Positions 52,143-61,520 of a stretch of 64,000 nucleotides of DNA are shown here, piece after piece (the stretch's first letter is position 1; every line of letters starts with the position of its first letter). The notes below the pieces were generated by a model. The model saw only the letters and a list, made by a program, of their open reading frames with translations. It made no database searches and was not told where the DNA came from. The stretch spans positions 4,348 to 68,347 of the forward strand of contig CAYOSH010000022.1 in NCBI GenBank assembly GCA_964406575.1, given 5' to 3'. Source of the stretch: WTAW01 sp964406575 (GTDB lineage: Bacteria > Acidobacteriota > Aminicenantia > Aminicenantales > Aminicenantaceae). A program made the position numbers and the translations under genes.

Positions 52143-54827
52143 TTAGAAAACGAGACGAATACCTAACTGAGCTCTCCTGGGTAAAACGTAACCTGATGGT
52201 GCCAAGTAGGCGTCGCTGGCTGCATTAGTTTCGGCGACGTAGTAGTAGTAGTCGGCATTAAAGATGTTCCATACGTCTATCAAGAGTTTTAATCTCGTTT
52301 GTTTCCAGAGTCTAAATTCCTTTTCCAGTCTCATATCCAAATATGTGGGGTTCGGATATCTTTGGCTGCCTCTTTCTTCAGCTGCTATCATTCGACGTCC
52401 CTGATTCAGCTGTACCGCTACTTCGCGGTTAAAAGGTCTCCCTTGCTCATAAGAAAAATAGGCGCTGAGCATTATTCCATAAGGAAAGATATAGGTTCCA
52501 CTGATCTTGAACTGATATTCCCGGTCATAATAGCCCGGGACTCCGTACATATTGATTAAATTGTTCGGATCGCTAAAGCCAACGGGGTACTCCCGTGACT
52601 TAGACAAGGTCAAACTCCCATCCACCTGCCAGTTGTTGGAGAGGCGCTTCCTGAAAGCTAAAATTAACGCTTTATAATTAGAAGAATTACCTGGATTGGT
52701 GGTTACATAGAAATTGTCATCAGTGCTGTTTGTCTGATTGTAGACCTGAATGACTTGGTCCCCATATTCATCATAGTAATCTATAAGCTCATATTCTCCA
52801 CCAGTATTCTGCGTGGTGACAATATCCTTTGATTCCTTATAGATACCAGTTAAAGAAAGAGAGAATTCAGGGAATATTTCCCTTTCAATTCCTACGGAAA
52901 ATTCGTCAGAATACGGATTTTTCATATTCCGGTCAAACCCTCTATTAGCAATGGGATCTATGTGTTGCCATAGATAATCGTATTCACCTGTGTCCCAGTT
53001 GTATCCATACCAGTATCTATCGGATTTCGATGGGGCGCTACTATAAAAGACATTCAGAAGCATATGGCCATAATACCGACCATAGCTTGCTTTCAATATT
53101 GTTTTCCTATCCGCAGTCAATTGGTAAACAAGTCCCAGCCGTGGCGAAAATGTATCCCATCTGAGAAGGTCCATATCCGCCGGAAATGTTTCTCCTGTTG
53201 GATTTGCGTTTTCATCCAGTTTACTGTACTCGGGGTAGCCGCCTCGAGTGCGATCAAATCTGACACCCAAGTTCAAGGTTAAGCGGTTATGAATAACCCA
53301 ACTATCGTCGAGAAAGGCACTGATTCTGTTGGCAACTCCTCCATATTCTTCTGGCAGCATAAAATAAGCATAATAAGGATACCCATCCCAATCGTAATAA
53401 TACACGTTGCTGTGGTAGCCCCATTTCCATCCAGCCCAGCTGTGGTTGTAAATAACCCCAAATTTGAATTCGTGGTCGCCCAGGAGAAAATCGTCAGCAA
53501 AATGGGAAACTGTGCCCTGGATTTGATGCTGGCCGGTGGGCCAGTCACCCCACCATCTAGAGTTTCCTGAAGTTATCCCAGTTGCAGCATCATAATGTTG
53601 AGGAGTTACCATGTCTCCATCTGCAGCTCTAGTTAAGAGAGTAACCCACCATCCGCTATATTTGATCTCAAAGAATGTATTTTGACTGAGGATTGAAGTC
53701 CAGGAGGCGCTTGGTAGAGGATTCCAGGATTGTTCAGACGACACGGCTTCATAAGAAGTATATGCATTAGGCGTATCTTCCCATCTATACCAGTTGACGT
53801 CACATGAAAAGGTGAACTTATTATTTTTATTGATCTGCCAGTCAAGTCTCCCGAACGTAGTATTTAGGCGATATTTTGCAGCTCCAAAAGCCGGATCGGC
53901 CCCCACTCCAACCGATCTATCAGTCATGACCTGTCCGGCAAGAAAAAACCAGAGTTTATCCTTTATTATGGGACCCCCTATGGTACCAGTAAGCTCTCTA
54001 TACGCATCGACATAGAAAGGAAATTCTTCGTCGGGTGTATTATTTCCTGTTAACCAGTTTGCACGATAATAAAAATTGAGATTGCCACTAAATGTATTGG
54101 AACCAGTTTTGCTGACGAGGTTGACAACCATACCCTGAAAGTTTCCATATTCAGCCGGAGCTCCTGATACGATAACATCTATTTCTTCGATCTGATCGGG
54201 ATTCGCCCATAACCAGGAACCTGCGTTTTCTGGATTGGTGGTTTCTACCCCTTCAAAGTAATAGGTGTTTGCGGTGTCACTAGATCCCATGGCCGATTGC
54301 CAATTATTCGAGTGGTCTCCTGATGAGCTTGAGATGCCTGGCGTTGTTCCCACATAATCGAAAAAGGTAAAACGGCGCATTGGGAGGACCTCCATCAGTT
54401 CTGAGTTGATATTGGTGGAGAGTTCCGACTTTTGCACATCCACCATGGGAGATTCCGCTGATACTGTGACGGTCTCCTCTAAGCTGGCCAAATTTAAGAT
54501 CACATCCACTGTAGTCGTTCCACCAATGTCTACCTTGAGTTTTGTTCTTTTGGCAGTCTGGAAGCCTTCCATTGTAACGGTTACCTCATATTCTCCAGGC
54601 ATAAGGTTTGGAAACCTGAACTTCCCTTCATCATTAGTTATAATAGAACGCAGGCCCCCCATAAGCTTCTCACCTGATAGTTCGACTGTGGCGCCCGGCA
54701 AAAACTCTCCTTCTGTATCTGCGACCGTCCCTTTTATGCTTCCGGTTCTTATCTGAGCATAGCTCATACTACCCATGAGTAAAAAAACTGCAACAATAGC
54801 GATCATTGATACGATTGTTCTTCTCAT
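52143..54827 (-). CDS. TonB-dependent receptor with carboxypeptidase-regulatory N-domain
   Basis: This 894-residue outer-membrane receptor has a signal peptide (IVSMIAIVAVFLLMGSMSYA), a regulatory-like beta-sandwich (GSIKGTVADTEGEFLPGATV, residues about 28-105), a plug domain ending AEYGNFQGMVVNLVSKTGSN near residue 235, and a barrel ending LGIRLVF. It is a paralogue of the receptor at 19377-22109; both share GAPAEYGNFQG and the barrel layout. The start at 54827 is set by AAGGAGGAGA immediately upstream; the frame is open 66 bases further. A promoter candidate lies at 54940-54968 and an intrinsic terminator at 52088-52120, so it is monocistronic. Confidence 0.88.
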   Translation of the reverse strand: MRRTIVSMIAIVAVFLLMGSMSYAQIRTGSIKGTVADTEGEFLPGATVELSGEKLMGGLRSIITNDEGKFRFPNLMPGEYEVTVTMEGFQTAKRTKLKVDIGGTTTVDVILNLASLEETVTVSAESPMVDVQKSELSTNINSELMEVLPMRRFTFFDYVGTTPGISSSSGDHSNNWQSAMGSSDTANTYYFEGVETTNPENAGSWLWANPDQIEEIDVIVSGAPAEYGNFQGMVVNLVSKTGSNTFSGNLNFYYRANWLTGNNTPDEEFPFYVDAYRELTGTIGGPIIKDKLWFFLAGQVMTDRSVGVGADPAFGAAKYRLNTTFGRLDWQINKNNKFTFSCDVNWYRWEDTPNAYTSYEAVSSEQSWNPLPSASWTSILSQNTFFEIKYSGWWVTLLTRAADGDMVTPQHYDAATGITSGNSRWWGDWPTGQHQIQGTVSHFADDFLLGDHEFKFGVIYNHSWAGWKWGYHSNVYYYDWDGYPYYAYFMLPEEYGGVANRISAFLDDSWVIHNRLTLNLGVRFDRTRGGYPEYSKLDENANPTGETFPADMDLLRWDTFSPRLGLVYQLTADRKTILKASYGRYYGHMLLNVFYSSAPSKSDRYWYGYNWDTGEYDYLWQHIDPIANRGFDRNMKNPYSDEFSVGIEREIFPEFSLSLTGIYKESKDIVTTQNTGGEYELIDYYDEYGDQVIQVYNQTNSTDDNFYVTTNPGNSSNYKALILAFRKRLSNNWQVDGSLTLSKSREYPVGFSDPNNLINMYGVPGYYDREYQFKISGTYIFPYGIMLSAYFSYEQGRPFNREVAVQLNQGRRMIAAEERGSQRYPNPTYLDMRLEKEFRLWKQTRLKLLIDVWNIFNADYYYYVAETNAASDAYLAPSGYVLPRRAQLGIRLVF

Positions 54828-54939
54828 TATTCTCCTCCTTTTATTTTTTTTGCGCATTGATGATAGAATTTGTCTCTTATTTTCTTTTTTCATTGGAAAA
54901 ATAAGATTCTTTTCATCAAAATCCTTTGCTTATGTTTTT

Positions 54940-54968
54940 AGATTATTTTATAAAATTGGCATTGTCAA
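54940..54968 (-). promoter_or_regulatory. Promoter candidate of the TonB receptor
   Basis: A perfect TTGACA (minus strand, 54968-54963) is followed after 17 bases by TAATCT (54945-54940), a weaker -10. It implies a leader of about 105 bases. Confidence 0.4.
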
Positions 54969-54990
54969 TATAAAAAAAATCTTTGTAGAT

Positions 54991-55179
54991 TTAATTTTTT
55001 TTCTTTTTTCTATGTTCCGGGATTTCCTGGTGGTTGCCGAAATATTTATCGCTGGGTGTGACATTATCCATGGCCTCATGGGAGCCGCGGTTGTTGTAAT
55101 ATTCAACCCATCTGAATATCGTGAGTTCTGGCTGGAAGTAAAAAGACCAAAGCATCACTAATTCCATGAAGGAGTTCAC
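54991..55179 (-). pseudogene. Transposase C-terminal relic (IS3/IS481 type)
   Basis: The minus-strand frame encodes WVEYYNNRGSHEAMDNVTP then SDKYFGNHQEI, the end of a DDE integrase-core transposase of the IS3/IS481 group, where a Tyr-Asn-x-x-x-x-His-x-x-Leu-x-x-x-Thr-Pro pattern is usual. Only about 40 recognisable residues remain. No catalytic residues, inverted repeats or other transposase parts are seen in the surrounding 250 bases, so it is a dead fragment of an old insertion between the TonB receptor promoter and the GWxTD gene. Confidence 0.7.
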
Positions 55180-55271
55180 TCATTTGCAATTTCTCTAATA
55201 TTGATAATACAATGATTTATGAATTTGAGTGAGATAAATAAGTGAGATAAGCTCAATAAAATGACGGAAGA

Positions 55272-57362
55272 ATGAATATAATAAAAAAAAGCATAGTCAT
55301 TCTGTTCCTATCTTTACTGGCTTTCTCGCTGGAGGTTTCATCCGGAGTCAAATCAGAAGGCGAACTCCCTCCCCGATTTAAAAACTGGCTGGAAGAGGAG
55401 GTAAACTATATTATCACGCCTCTAGAGAAAGAGGTTTTTCTCCAGCTTCAGACAGATCGAGAAAGAGATTTTTTTATGGAAGCATTTTGGAAACACAGGG
55501 ATCCAACGTCTGGAACGCCAGAAAATGAATTCAAGGAAGAGCATTATCGCCGCATCAATTATGCCAATTTTCATTTCGGGAGAGATGTCCCCTGGCCCGG
55601 CTGGAAAACCGACCGGGGAAGGATTTATATCATTCTTGGTGAACCCAGGGGTATCGATCATTACACCGGCGAAACTCAGATATATAACAGTGAAGTCTGG
55701 TTTTATCAAGGTTTAACCCAATACGGTCTTCCCTCCGGGTTCAATCTGATTTTTTATCAGAAAGATGGGGTGGGAGAGTATGTTTTATACAGCCCCAGTG
55801 CCGATGGCCCTAAGGCACTGCTCACATCCTATTATGGCGACCATGCGGATTATGTCCAAGCTTTCCAGGCTTTAAGGAAAATAAATCCCAGCCTGGCCAA
55901 AGTTTCTCTTTCCCTTATTCCCGGAGAATCAACCCTATATGGCCGCCCCTCGTTGGCTTCTGATATGCTGATCCAGAATATTTATACCGTTCCCCAAAAG
56001 GAATTGAAGGACAAATATGCCCAGACGTTTTTGGCTTATAAAGACAGAGTGGAAGTGGAATATTCGACCAATTACATAAACAATGATTCTTCGATCAAAA
56101 TCCTTCAAAATCCTCCAGGAGTTTATTTTGTTCACTATGTTGTGGAAATCATGAAATTTTCATTGCAGCAGTATCAAGATAAATATTCCACCCATTTAAA
56201 AGTCAACGGAAATGTTTCCGATTCAGAGGGAAAAACAATTTATCAATATGAAGGCCCCATTTCTATAGAATTGGATGAAGACCAGCTTAAAAGCATCGCC
56301 TACAAGCCCTTCGCTATTTATGATATGTTCCCTTTGGTTGCTGGCTCCTACAAATTTTCGCTCATCATAAAGAATGAAGTCTCTAAAGAATTCACCACAG
56401 TTGAAAAGGATATTATCATTCCTGAGGAAAATTCCGCACTGGGCATGAGTTCTTTGGTATTAGGTTATAAGATGGATCAGGCCTCTCCTGAGGCGCAGAA
56501 TCTTAAGGCCTTCAAATTAGGCTCTTATCAAATCCTTCATCAACCTAAAAATATCTTCCGTCCACAAGATACACTCTTCCTGGCTTTCCAGATCACTGGA
56601 TTATCTTATGATTTGAGGCAAAAAGGTCAGTTGAAATATGAATTTTTCAAAGACGATGAGCCGTTTTTAAATTTCACCCAAAAAGTCAGCCAATATGAAG
56701 GAGGGGTGAATTTTAAACAGGAATTCTCTCTCCAGGAATTTCCTCCAGACTACTACCGCCTTCATGTTGGGTTGTGGGATGGTGAACAGGAAATCCTTTC
56801 TGAGGAAGAGAATTTCGGGATTTCCTCTGTCTCAGATTTCCCCCGCCCCTGGATTCATACCAAAACACTGCCGCCCCCAGATGACCCTGTCTATTCCTTC
56901 CTGCTGGGAAAGCAGCTGTTAAGCAAGGGCGAAGTCAATAAAGCACAGGCCAGATTAGAGGAAGCTTTCCGGAAGAAACCCGATTCCTTAGATTTTGCCC
57001 TGAACCTGGCCCAAGTCTATTCTGTTCAAAAAAAATACCAACAGGTTAAGCAGGTACTGATGGCTTTCTCTGATGTGTCCGAGGTTCCTTATCAACTCTA
57101 TCTTCTTTTGGGAAACTCCCATCAGGCTCTGGGGGAATTCGATCAGGCCATTGCCCTCTACAACAAGGCTCTCTCCCAGTATGGGATAAATTCAAACCTT
57201 CTGAATTCAATAGGAGAATGTTTTTACCACTTGGGGATATGGGATGAAGCCCTGGCTGCATGGGAGAAATCACTGGAAATCAACGACCGTCAGCCTGATG
57301 TTGAGGCAAAGGTAAACACCCTGAAAAAAAAAGAAGTCGAACCAGCGACCTGTGGTGTTTAA
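55272..57362 (+). CDS. GWxTD domain protein with C-terminal TPR repeats
   Basis: This 696-residue exported protein has a signal peptide (SIVILFLSLLAFSLEVSSG), then the GWxTD domain at residues about 30-180. It begins LPPRFKNWLEEEVNYIITP and contains WKHRDPTSGTPENEF and the eponymous PGWKTDRGRIYIILGEP. A central beta-rich region follows, and the last 160 residues hold TPR repeats (QLYLLLGNSHQALGEFDQAI and neighbours). GWxTD proteins occur mainly in Acidobacteriota, Bacteroidota-like and related phyla; their function is unknown, though an envelope role is probable. It stands alone and converges with the MttB-like gene. Confidence 0.82.
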   Translation: MNIIKKSIVILFLSLLAFSLEVSSGVKSEGELPPRFKNWLEEEVNYIITPLEKEVFLQLQTDRERDFFMEAFWKHRDPTSGTPENEFKEEHYRRINYANFHFGRDVPWPGWKTDRGRIYIILGEPRGIDHYTGETQIYNSEVWFYQGLTQYGLPSGFNLIFYQKDGVGEYVLYSPSADGPKALLTSYYGDHADYVQAFQALRKINPSLAKVSLSLIPGESTLYGRPSLASDMLIQNIYTVPQKELKDKYAQTFLAYKDRVEVEYSTNYINNDSSIKILQNPPGVYFVHYVVEIMKFSLQQYQDKYSTHLKVNGNVSDSEGKTIYQYEGPISIELDEDQLKSIAYKPFAIYDMFPLVAGSYKFSLIIKNEVSKEFTTVEKDIIIPEENSALGMSSLVLGYKMDQASPEAQNLKAFKLGSYQILHQPKNIFRPQDTLFLAFQITGLSYDLRQKGQLKYEFFKDDEPFLNFTQKVSQYEGGVNFKQEFSLQEFPPDYYRLHVGLWDGEQEILSEEENFGISSVSDFPRPWIHTKTLPPPDDPVYSFLLGKQLLSKGEVNKAQARLEEAFRKKPDSLDFALNLAQVYSVQKKYQQVKQVLMAFSDVSEVPYQLYLLLGNSHQALGEFDQAIALYNKALSQYGINSNLLNSIGECFYHLGIWDEALAAWEKSLEINDRQPDVEAKVNTLKKKEVEPATCGV

Positions 57363-57408
57363 GACCAACCAAACTTGGCTGTCATTTACTAAAAACGTTT
57401 CACAACCA

Positions 57409-58875
57409 TTAACCTCGTTCCAAAGGAGGCAGATCGATGCCCATTCGCTTGGCATCGTCCTTCATGATGCTCATCAGTGCCTTGAGCGAATCGTCCGATA
57501 GCGGTTCCACTGTGTAGGACCTCATGACTCTCTCGACTTCCTCGCACGCCCGATTCCATGCGCTCTTTTTCCCATGACTCGTCCAGACATCATATGTATC
57601 GCGGTCAATCACAACACCGGCCTGATACATTTCCTCACGATACCACCGAAGCGTCTCTTTCGAAGTCAAAAAATGTTTGCCATCGTAAATATCCCCGTAC
57701 AGATCCCCGCCCAATCGATCTCCCCGGGCTTCGATACCCCTGACCATTCGAAGAGCCATGCCGCAGATCTCGTTATCCAGAACGAGTTTTTCCAGACTCT
57801 GACAGCTCTCGAAATTCAGCATACCCGGACCCGAGATGACGTTCGCACCCGCTAGAGCTGCAACGAGCGCTCCCATCCCTGTCTCCAAACCCGCCTGTCC
57901 GTCGACGATTTTAGCGTCGGAAAGTCCCATATAGGCATGAGTGGGAAGCCCCAGATGTTTCCCGATCTGAACATAAGCAGCATCGATCATCATTGTCTCC
58001 ACAGCTCCCATAGGTGTCGTTCCTTTCCGCATATCAAACGCTGCGGGCGAACCCCCAAAAATGATCGGCGATCCCGGATGGGCTAACTGGTGAATGACAA
58101 TACCACTCAGGTTTTCGGCAGTCAATTGCACCAATGCGCCGGCCAGCGTTACCGGAGACGTGGCTCCGGTCAAGGGCATAGATATCAGTTCGGCGGGAAT
58201 CCCAGCCTTAGATGCATCGATGAGATCCTGACAAGTCAAGTTGCTCCATTTCAAAGGAGCTGAGGGACAGCAGTCAAAGATTGCCAGAGGCTTATCTCTA
58301 AGGGCTTTTTCACTCCCCCGGACTGAGACAAGCATATCTTTCATGATCTCAAAACTCTCCAAAGCAAAAGTACCAGTCACGACCGGTTTCTTGCTGAACT
58401 GCAGTCCGATATATAACCGATACCTGTCCTGCATGGCTTGAGGGACATCGGTGGAAATCATCTCTGTACTCTGTGCCGCAATGTTGGGGAGGGCATCGAT
58501 CAATATCGCAAAACGGATGAGATCCTTGGTAACCGGATCTCTTTCTTCCAATGTAACCGGATCCAAAATCGTCAAAGCTCCGGAGCCCGGATCAAAGTGA
58601 ATCGCATCGCCTTCCAGATTCATCGCCAGATCGCCGCTGCGGTCATAGACTTTGATGGAATGAGGCGCGGTTTTCAGGGACTTTTCGACTAGGTTTTCCT
58701 TGAACAACACCGTTCGCTCTTTACATTCGCATCCTGCGTCTGCTAGAAGCCGCAACGCTTCATCGTTCTCTATGAGCACGCCCGTTTTTCCCAGAACATC
58801 CAATGCTTCAGAAACAATCTGATCGATGAACGATTCAGCCAGCATGTCCAGCTTCGGTCTTTTCGTTTCTAACAT
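57409..58875 (-). CDS. MttB-superfamily methyltransferase, paralogue (non-pyrrolysine)
   Basis: This 488-residue protein is closely similar to the product at 40707-42179. Shared blocks are SKKPVVTGTFALESFE, ISMPLTGATSPVTLAG, FDMRKGTTPMGAVETMMIDA and LGLPTHAYMGLSDAKIVD. It has no amber codon. It probably demethylates a quaternary or tertiary amine using a corrinoid protein encoded about 14 kb away. The start is placed at 58875 (MLETKRPKL), since GGAGG lies just upstream; an ATG 27 bases earlier lacks one. Three 19-bp direct repeats lie upstream (58896-58952). It is a single gene without its own corrinoid partner, so it may share the central cluster's carriers. Confidence 0.88.
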   Translation of the reverse strand: MLETKRPKLDMLAESFIDQIVSEALDVLGKTGVLIENDEALRLLADAGCECKERTVLFKENLVEKSLKTAPHSIKVYDRSGDLAMNLEGDAIHFDPGSGALTILDPVTLEERDPVTKDLIRFAILIDALPNIAAQSTEMISTDVPQAMQDRYRLYIGLQFSKKPVVTGTFALESFEIMKDMLVSVRGSEKALRDKPLAIFDCCPSAPLKWSNLTCQDLIDASKAGIPAELISMPLTGATSPVTLAGALVQLTAENLSGIVIHQLAHPGSPIIFGGSPAAFDMRKGTTPMGAVETMMIDAAYVQIGKHLGLPTHAYMGLSDAKIVDGQAGLETGMGALVAALAGANVISGPGMLNFESCQSLEKLVLDNEICGMALRMVRGIEARGDRLGGDLYGDIYDGKHFLTSKETLRWYREEMYQAGVVIDRDTYDVWTSHGKKSAWNRACEEVERVMRSYTVEPLSDDSLKALMSIMKDDAKRMGIDLPPLERG

Positions 58876-58895
58876 TGTTCCTCCTTCATCATTGT

Positions 58896-58952
58896 ATATC
58901 ATACATTATTCAGAATATCTTGCATTATTCGGTATATCTTACATTATTTTTG
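58896..58952. promoter_or_regulatory. Three 19-bp direct repeats upstream of the MttB paralogue
   Basis: On the + strand three head-to-tail units of 19 bases start at 58896, 58915 and 58934. All share ATATC and, five to eight bases on, CATTATT. They begin 21 bases upstream of the start codon of the minus-strand gene and are spaced near two helical turns, as for a tandem binding site of a regulator. The word differs from the repeats at 25924. Confidence 0.5.
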
Positions 58953-59100
58953 GCAAGAATTCAGGTGATTTATCAGGGAAAGAAGCATCCTCATTGCATA
59001 CAAAATTGTTGACAATTTAGTGATTTGCGTGAAACGATACAGCTTCTACCGAGCGTATACATAAAATGCATTTAAAGATCATATGAAAAGGGAGCCATCA

Positions 59101-61140
59101 ATGAAGAAAGTGTTTTATCGTTTTCTAAGTTTAGCTCTCGTCCTGGGATTGGCTTGCGCGGCCGCATTCGGGCAGGAAGATCGTGACGCCCGAAATTTGA
59201 CCGTCGACGATTATTTCCGAATCCAACGCGTCTCTGATCCGCAAATCAGTCCCGATGGGAAGTGGGTCGCCTTTGTCGTATCCACTATGGACCTCGAGGA
59301 AGACGAGAGCGAGAGCCGAATCTGGATGATGCCAGTTGAGGGTGGTGAGGCGATACCGATGACGGCAAAAGGAAGCTCCGCCTCACGGCCGCGGTGGAGT
59401 CCGGACGGGAAATATTTGTCTTTCCTCGCGGCTCGAGACGGTGGCAAGGCCCAAGTCTGGACGCTGTTCCGAAAGGGTGGAGATTCTGTACAGCTCACCG
59501 AGGTCGCCCAGGGAGTGAAATCCTACGATTGGTCTCCGGACGGCGGCAGGTTACTGCTAACTCTTCAGGATCCGAAGCCCAGAGAAATAAAGGACGACAA
59601 CGGCGATGACAAGAAGGAAACACCCAAACCCTGGGTGATCGATCGCCTTCAGTTCAAGCAGGACTACATTGGCTATCTGGATCGTCGCCGGACCCACCTC
59701 TATGTCTTCGATGTGGAGTCCAAGACGACGACTCAAATTACATCCGGTGATTTCGATGATAGTGCTCCAGTTTGGTCGCCGGACGGCAAGTCCGTGGCCT
59801 TCGTCAGTAACCGCACCGATGAGCCCGACCATAACTATAACACCGACATATGGGTTGTTGCGGCGGACAATCCGGATCAAGGGAAAACCCTGCTGCAGGT
59901 GACCCATAATCCTGGGGCCGATAGCTCGCCCACCTGGAGCCCCGACGGCAAGTCCATCGCTTACATCTCGATCACCGACATGGACGCGTTGGTGTACGCT
60001 ACGCCTCACCTGGCGGTGGTCTCCTCTAAGGGTGGTGAAGCCAATGTGCTCACCGAGAAGCTGGACCGGCATATGTCGAATCCCCGTTTCTCCCTGGACG
60101 GAGAGTCGATTTGCTTCGTTCTCGAAGATAGCGGTGAGCGTCAGCTGGCTTGCATTCCAGCGGGAGGAGGCACTGTGGAACGGCTCGTTACCGGCTCTCA
60201 AATCATCAATGAATTCGAGATCGGTAAGGATGGTACGATCGCCGCCCTCGTTACAGGGCCCCATCTCCCTCCTGAGGTTTTTATCTACACAAGAGGTGTA
60301 TTGAAGCAGCTCTCTCATGCCAACCAGAAGCTCCTTTCCGAGGTTCGGCTTGGAGCCGTCGAGGAGATCCGGTTCAAGAGCAAGGACGGAACCGAAATAG
60401 AAGCCTTTATGGTGAAGCCGCCGGCATTCGATCCGAGCTTTCGCTACCCCGCTCTGCTCCGTATACATGGCGGGCCTGTCTCCCAATACGATTACGGCTT
60501 CAACTTCCAAGCTCAGCTCTTTGCTGCTGACGGCTATGTGGTCGTCCTCCCCAATCCGCGTGGCTCTTCAGGCTACGGCCAGGATTTTTCCCTGGGCATC
60601 TGGAAATCATGGGGTGAGAAGGATTACGAGGACGTCTTAGCCTCGGTCGACTATGTCATCGAGCGAGGTTTTGCCGATCCCGATCGACTAGGGGTAGGCG
60701 GATGGTCCTATGGCGGATTGTTGACCAACCACGTTATCGTCAAGACCGGCCGATTCAAGGCCGCCATCACTGGCGCCGGATCTACGCTTTATGTCGCCAA
60801 CTATGGCCATGACGAGTACCAGCGGTGGTGGGAGTACGAGCTCGGTGTTCCCTGGAAAGAGGAGAATCGAAAGATTTGGGAAAAGCTCTCGCCTTTCAAC
60901 TATGTGGAGAACGTGACGACCCCAACGCTCATCGTGGGAGGGGAGAAGGATTGGAATGTCCCCATCCTCAATTCGGAGCAGCTCTATCAGGCGCTCAAAC
61001 GACTGGGGCGTGTGACACTACTCGTCGTGTACCCCGGCGAGTTTCACGGGATCGGGAAGCCGTCCTACATCAAGGATCTTTATGAGCGCTATCTGGACTG
61101 GTACGGCAAGTACGTGAAGGGTCGCGCATCCACTAACTAG
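59101..61140 (+). CDS. S9 family peptidase (prolyl oligopeptidase/acylaminoacyl peptidase-like), exported
   Basis: This 679-residue protein has a signal peptide (FLSLALVLGLACAAAFGQ). Its N-terminal beta-propeller of PD40-type repeats has the recurring WSPDGK motif (five or more copies between residues about 40 and 320), and a C-terminal alpha/beta hydrolase domain follows. The nucleophile elbow is GGWSYGGLLTN near residue 545, the aspartate lies in VGGEKDWNVP, and the histidine in GEFHGIGKP. It releases dipeptides or acyl-amino acids from peptides in the periplasm. The ATG at 59101 is preceded by AAAAGGGAG at good spacing, so it is preferred over the ATG 18 bases upstream. The stop is TAG. 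A TTGACA lies at 59009-59014 without a clear -10. Confidence 0.88.
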   Translation: MKKVFYRFLSLALVLGLACAAAFGQEDRDARNLTVDDYFRIQRVSDPQISPDGKWVAFVVSTMDLEEDESESRIWMMPVEGGEAIPMTAKGSSASRPRWSPDGKYLSFLAARDGGKAQVWTLFRKGGDSVQLTEVAQGVKSYDWSPDGGRLLLTLQDPKPREIKDDNGDDKKETPKPWVIDRLQFKQDYIGYLDRRRTHLYVFDVESKTTTQITSGDFDDSAPVWSPDGKSVAFVSNRTDEPDHNYNTDIWVVAADNPDQGKTLLQVTHNPGADSSPTWSPDGKSIAYISITDMDALVYATPHLAVVSSKGGEANVLTEKLDRHMSNPRFSLDGESICFVLEDSGERQLACIPAGGGTVERLVTGSQIINEFEIGKDGTIAALVTGPHLPPEVFIYTRGVLKQLSHANQKLLSEVRLGAVEEIRFKSKDGTEIEAFMVKPPAFDPSFRYPALLRIHGGPVSQYDYGFNFQAQLFAADGYVVVLPNPRGSSGYGQDFSLGIWKSWGEKDYEDVLASVDYVIERGFADPDRLGVGGWSYGGLLTNHVIVKTGRFKAAITGAGSTLYVANYGHDEYQRWWEYELGVPWKEENRKIWEKLSPFNYVENVTTPTLIVGGEKDWNVPILNSEQLYQALKRLGRVTLLVVYPGEFHGIGKPSYIKDLYERYLDWYGKYVKGRASTN

Positions 61141-61179
61141 GCAAGGGCTGCCTTAAATGCGTAAAAGCCGCCCAGCCTG

Positions 61180-61431
61180 TTGAGTGACCATTTGAGCGCA
61201 ATTGTCATGGAACCGCAGCGCCGAGATTCCATCCTTGCTCGCACGCGCCAGATCATCCGCAAAAACCTCCCTCCAATGGAAGAATGGTTCTTGAAGCGTG
61301 ATGATATTTTCAGCTATGTCCGTCCGAGCGCCGGAGCCTTCGTTTATTGTGAATACAAATCTATCTTTGTAGATGTCGATGGAAATGGCAAGTTCGATTC
61401 CCCACTTCCAAAAATCAAGTTTATTTTCTGA
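61180..61431 (+). pseudogene. Chimeric gene relic: aminotransferase fragment joined to another C-terminus
   Basis: An 83-codon frame holds about 55 residues that match the C-terminal domain of class I/II aminotransferases (SILARTRQIIRKNLPPMEEW, then SYVRPSAGAFVYCEY). The match breaks off abruptly and the frame continues as IFVDVDGNGKFDSP, a sequence typical of the extreme C-terminus of exported PHP/amidohydrolase-type proteins in similar genomes. Both halves lack their parent domains and there is no ribosome-binding site. It looks like two deletion remnants joined in frame in the gap between the S9 peptidase and the sulfatase-fold gene. Confidence 0.6.
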
Positions 61432-61520
61432 AGGAAGGGTGGTGTCTCGCTTAAGCTGGAAGGTTTGGAGCTCCCGGGGGATTTATGTCGCTTTTTGAGT
61501 CCTTAACCAAAGGCCATTTA

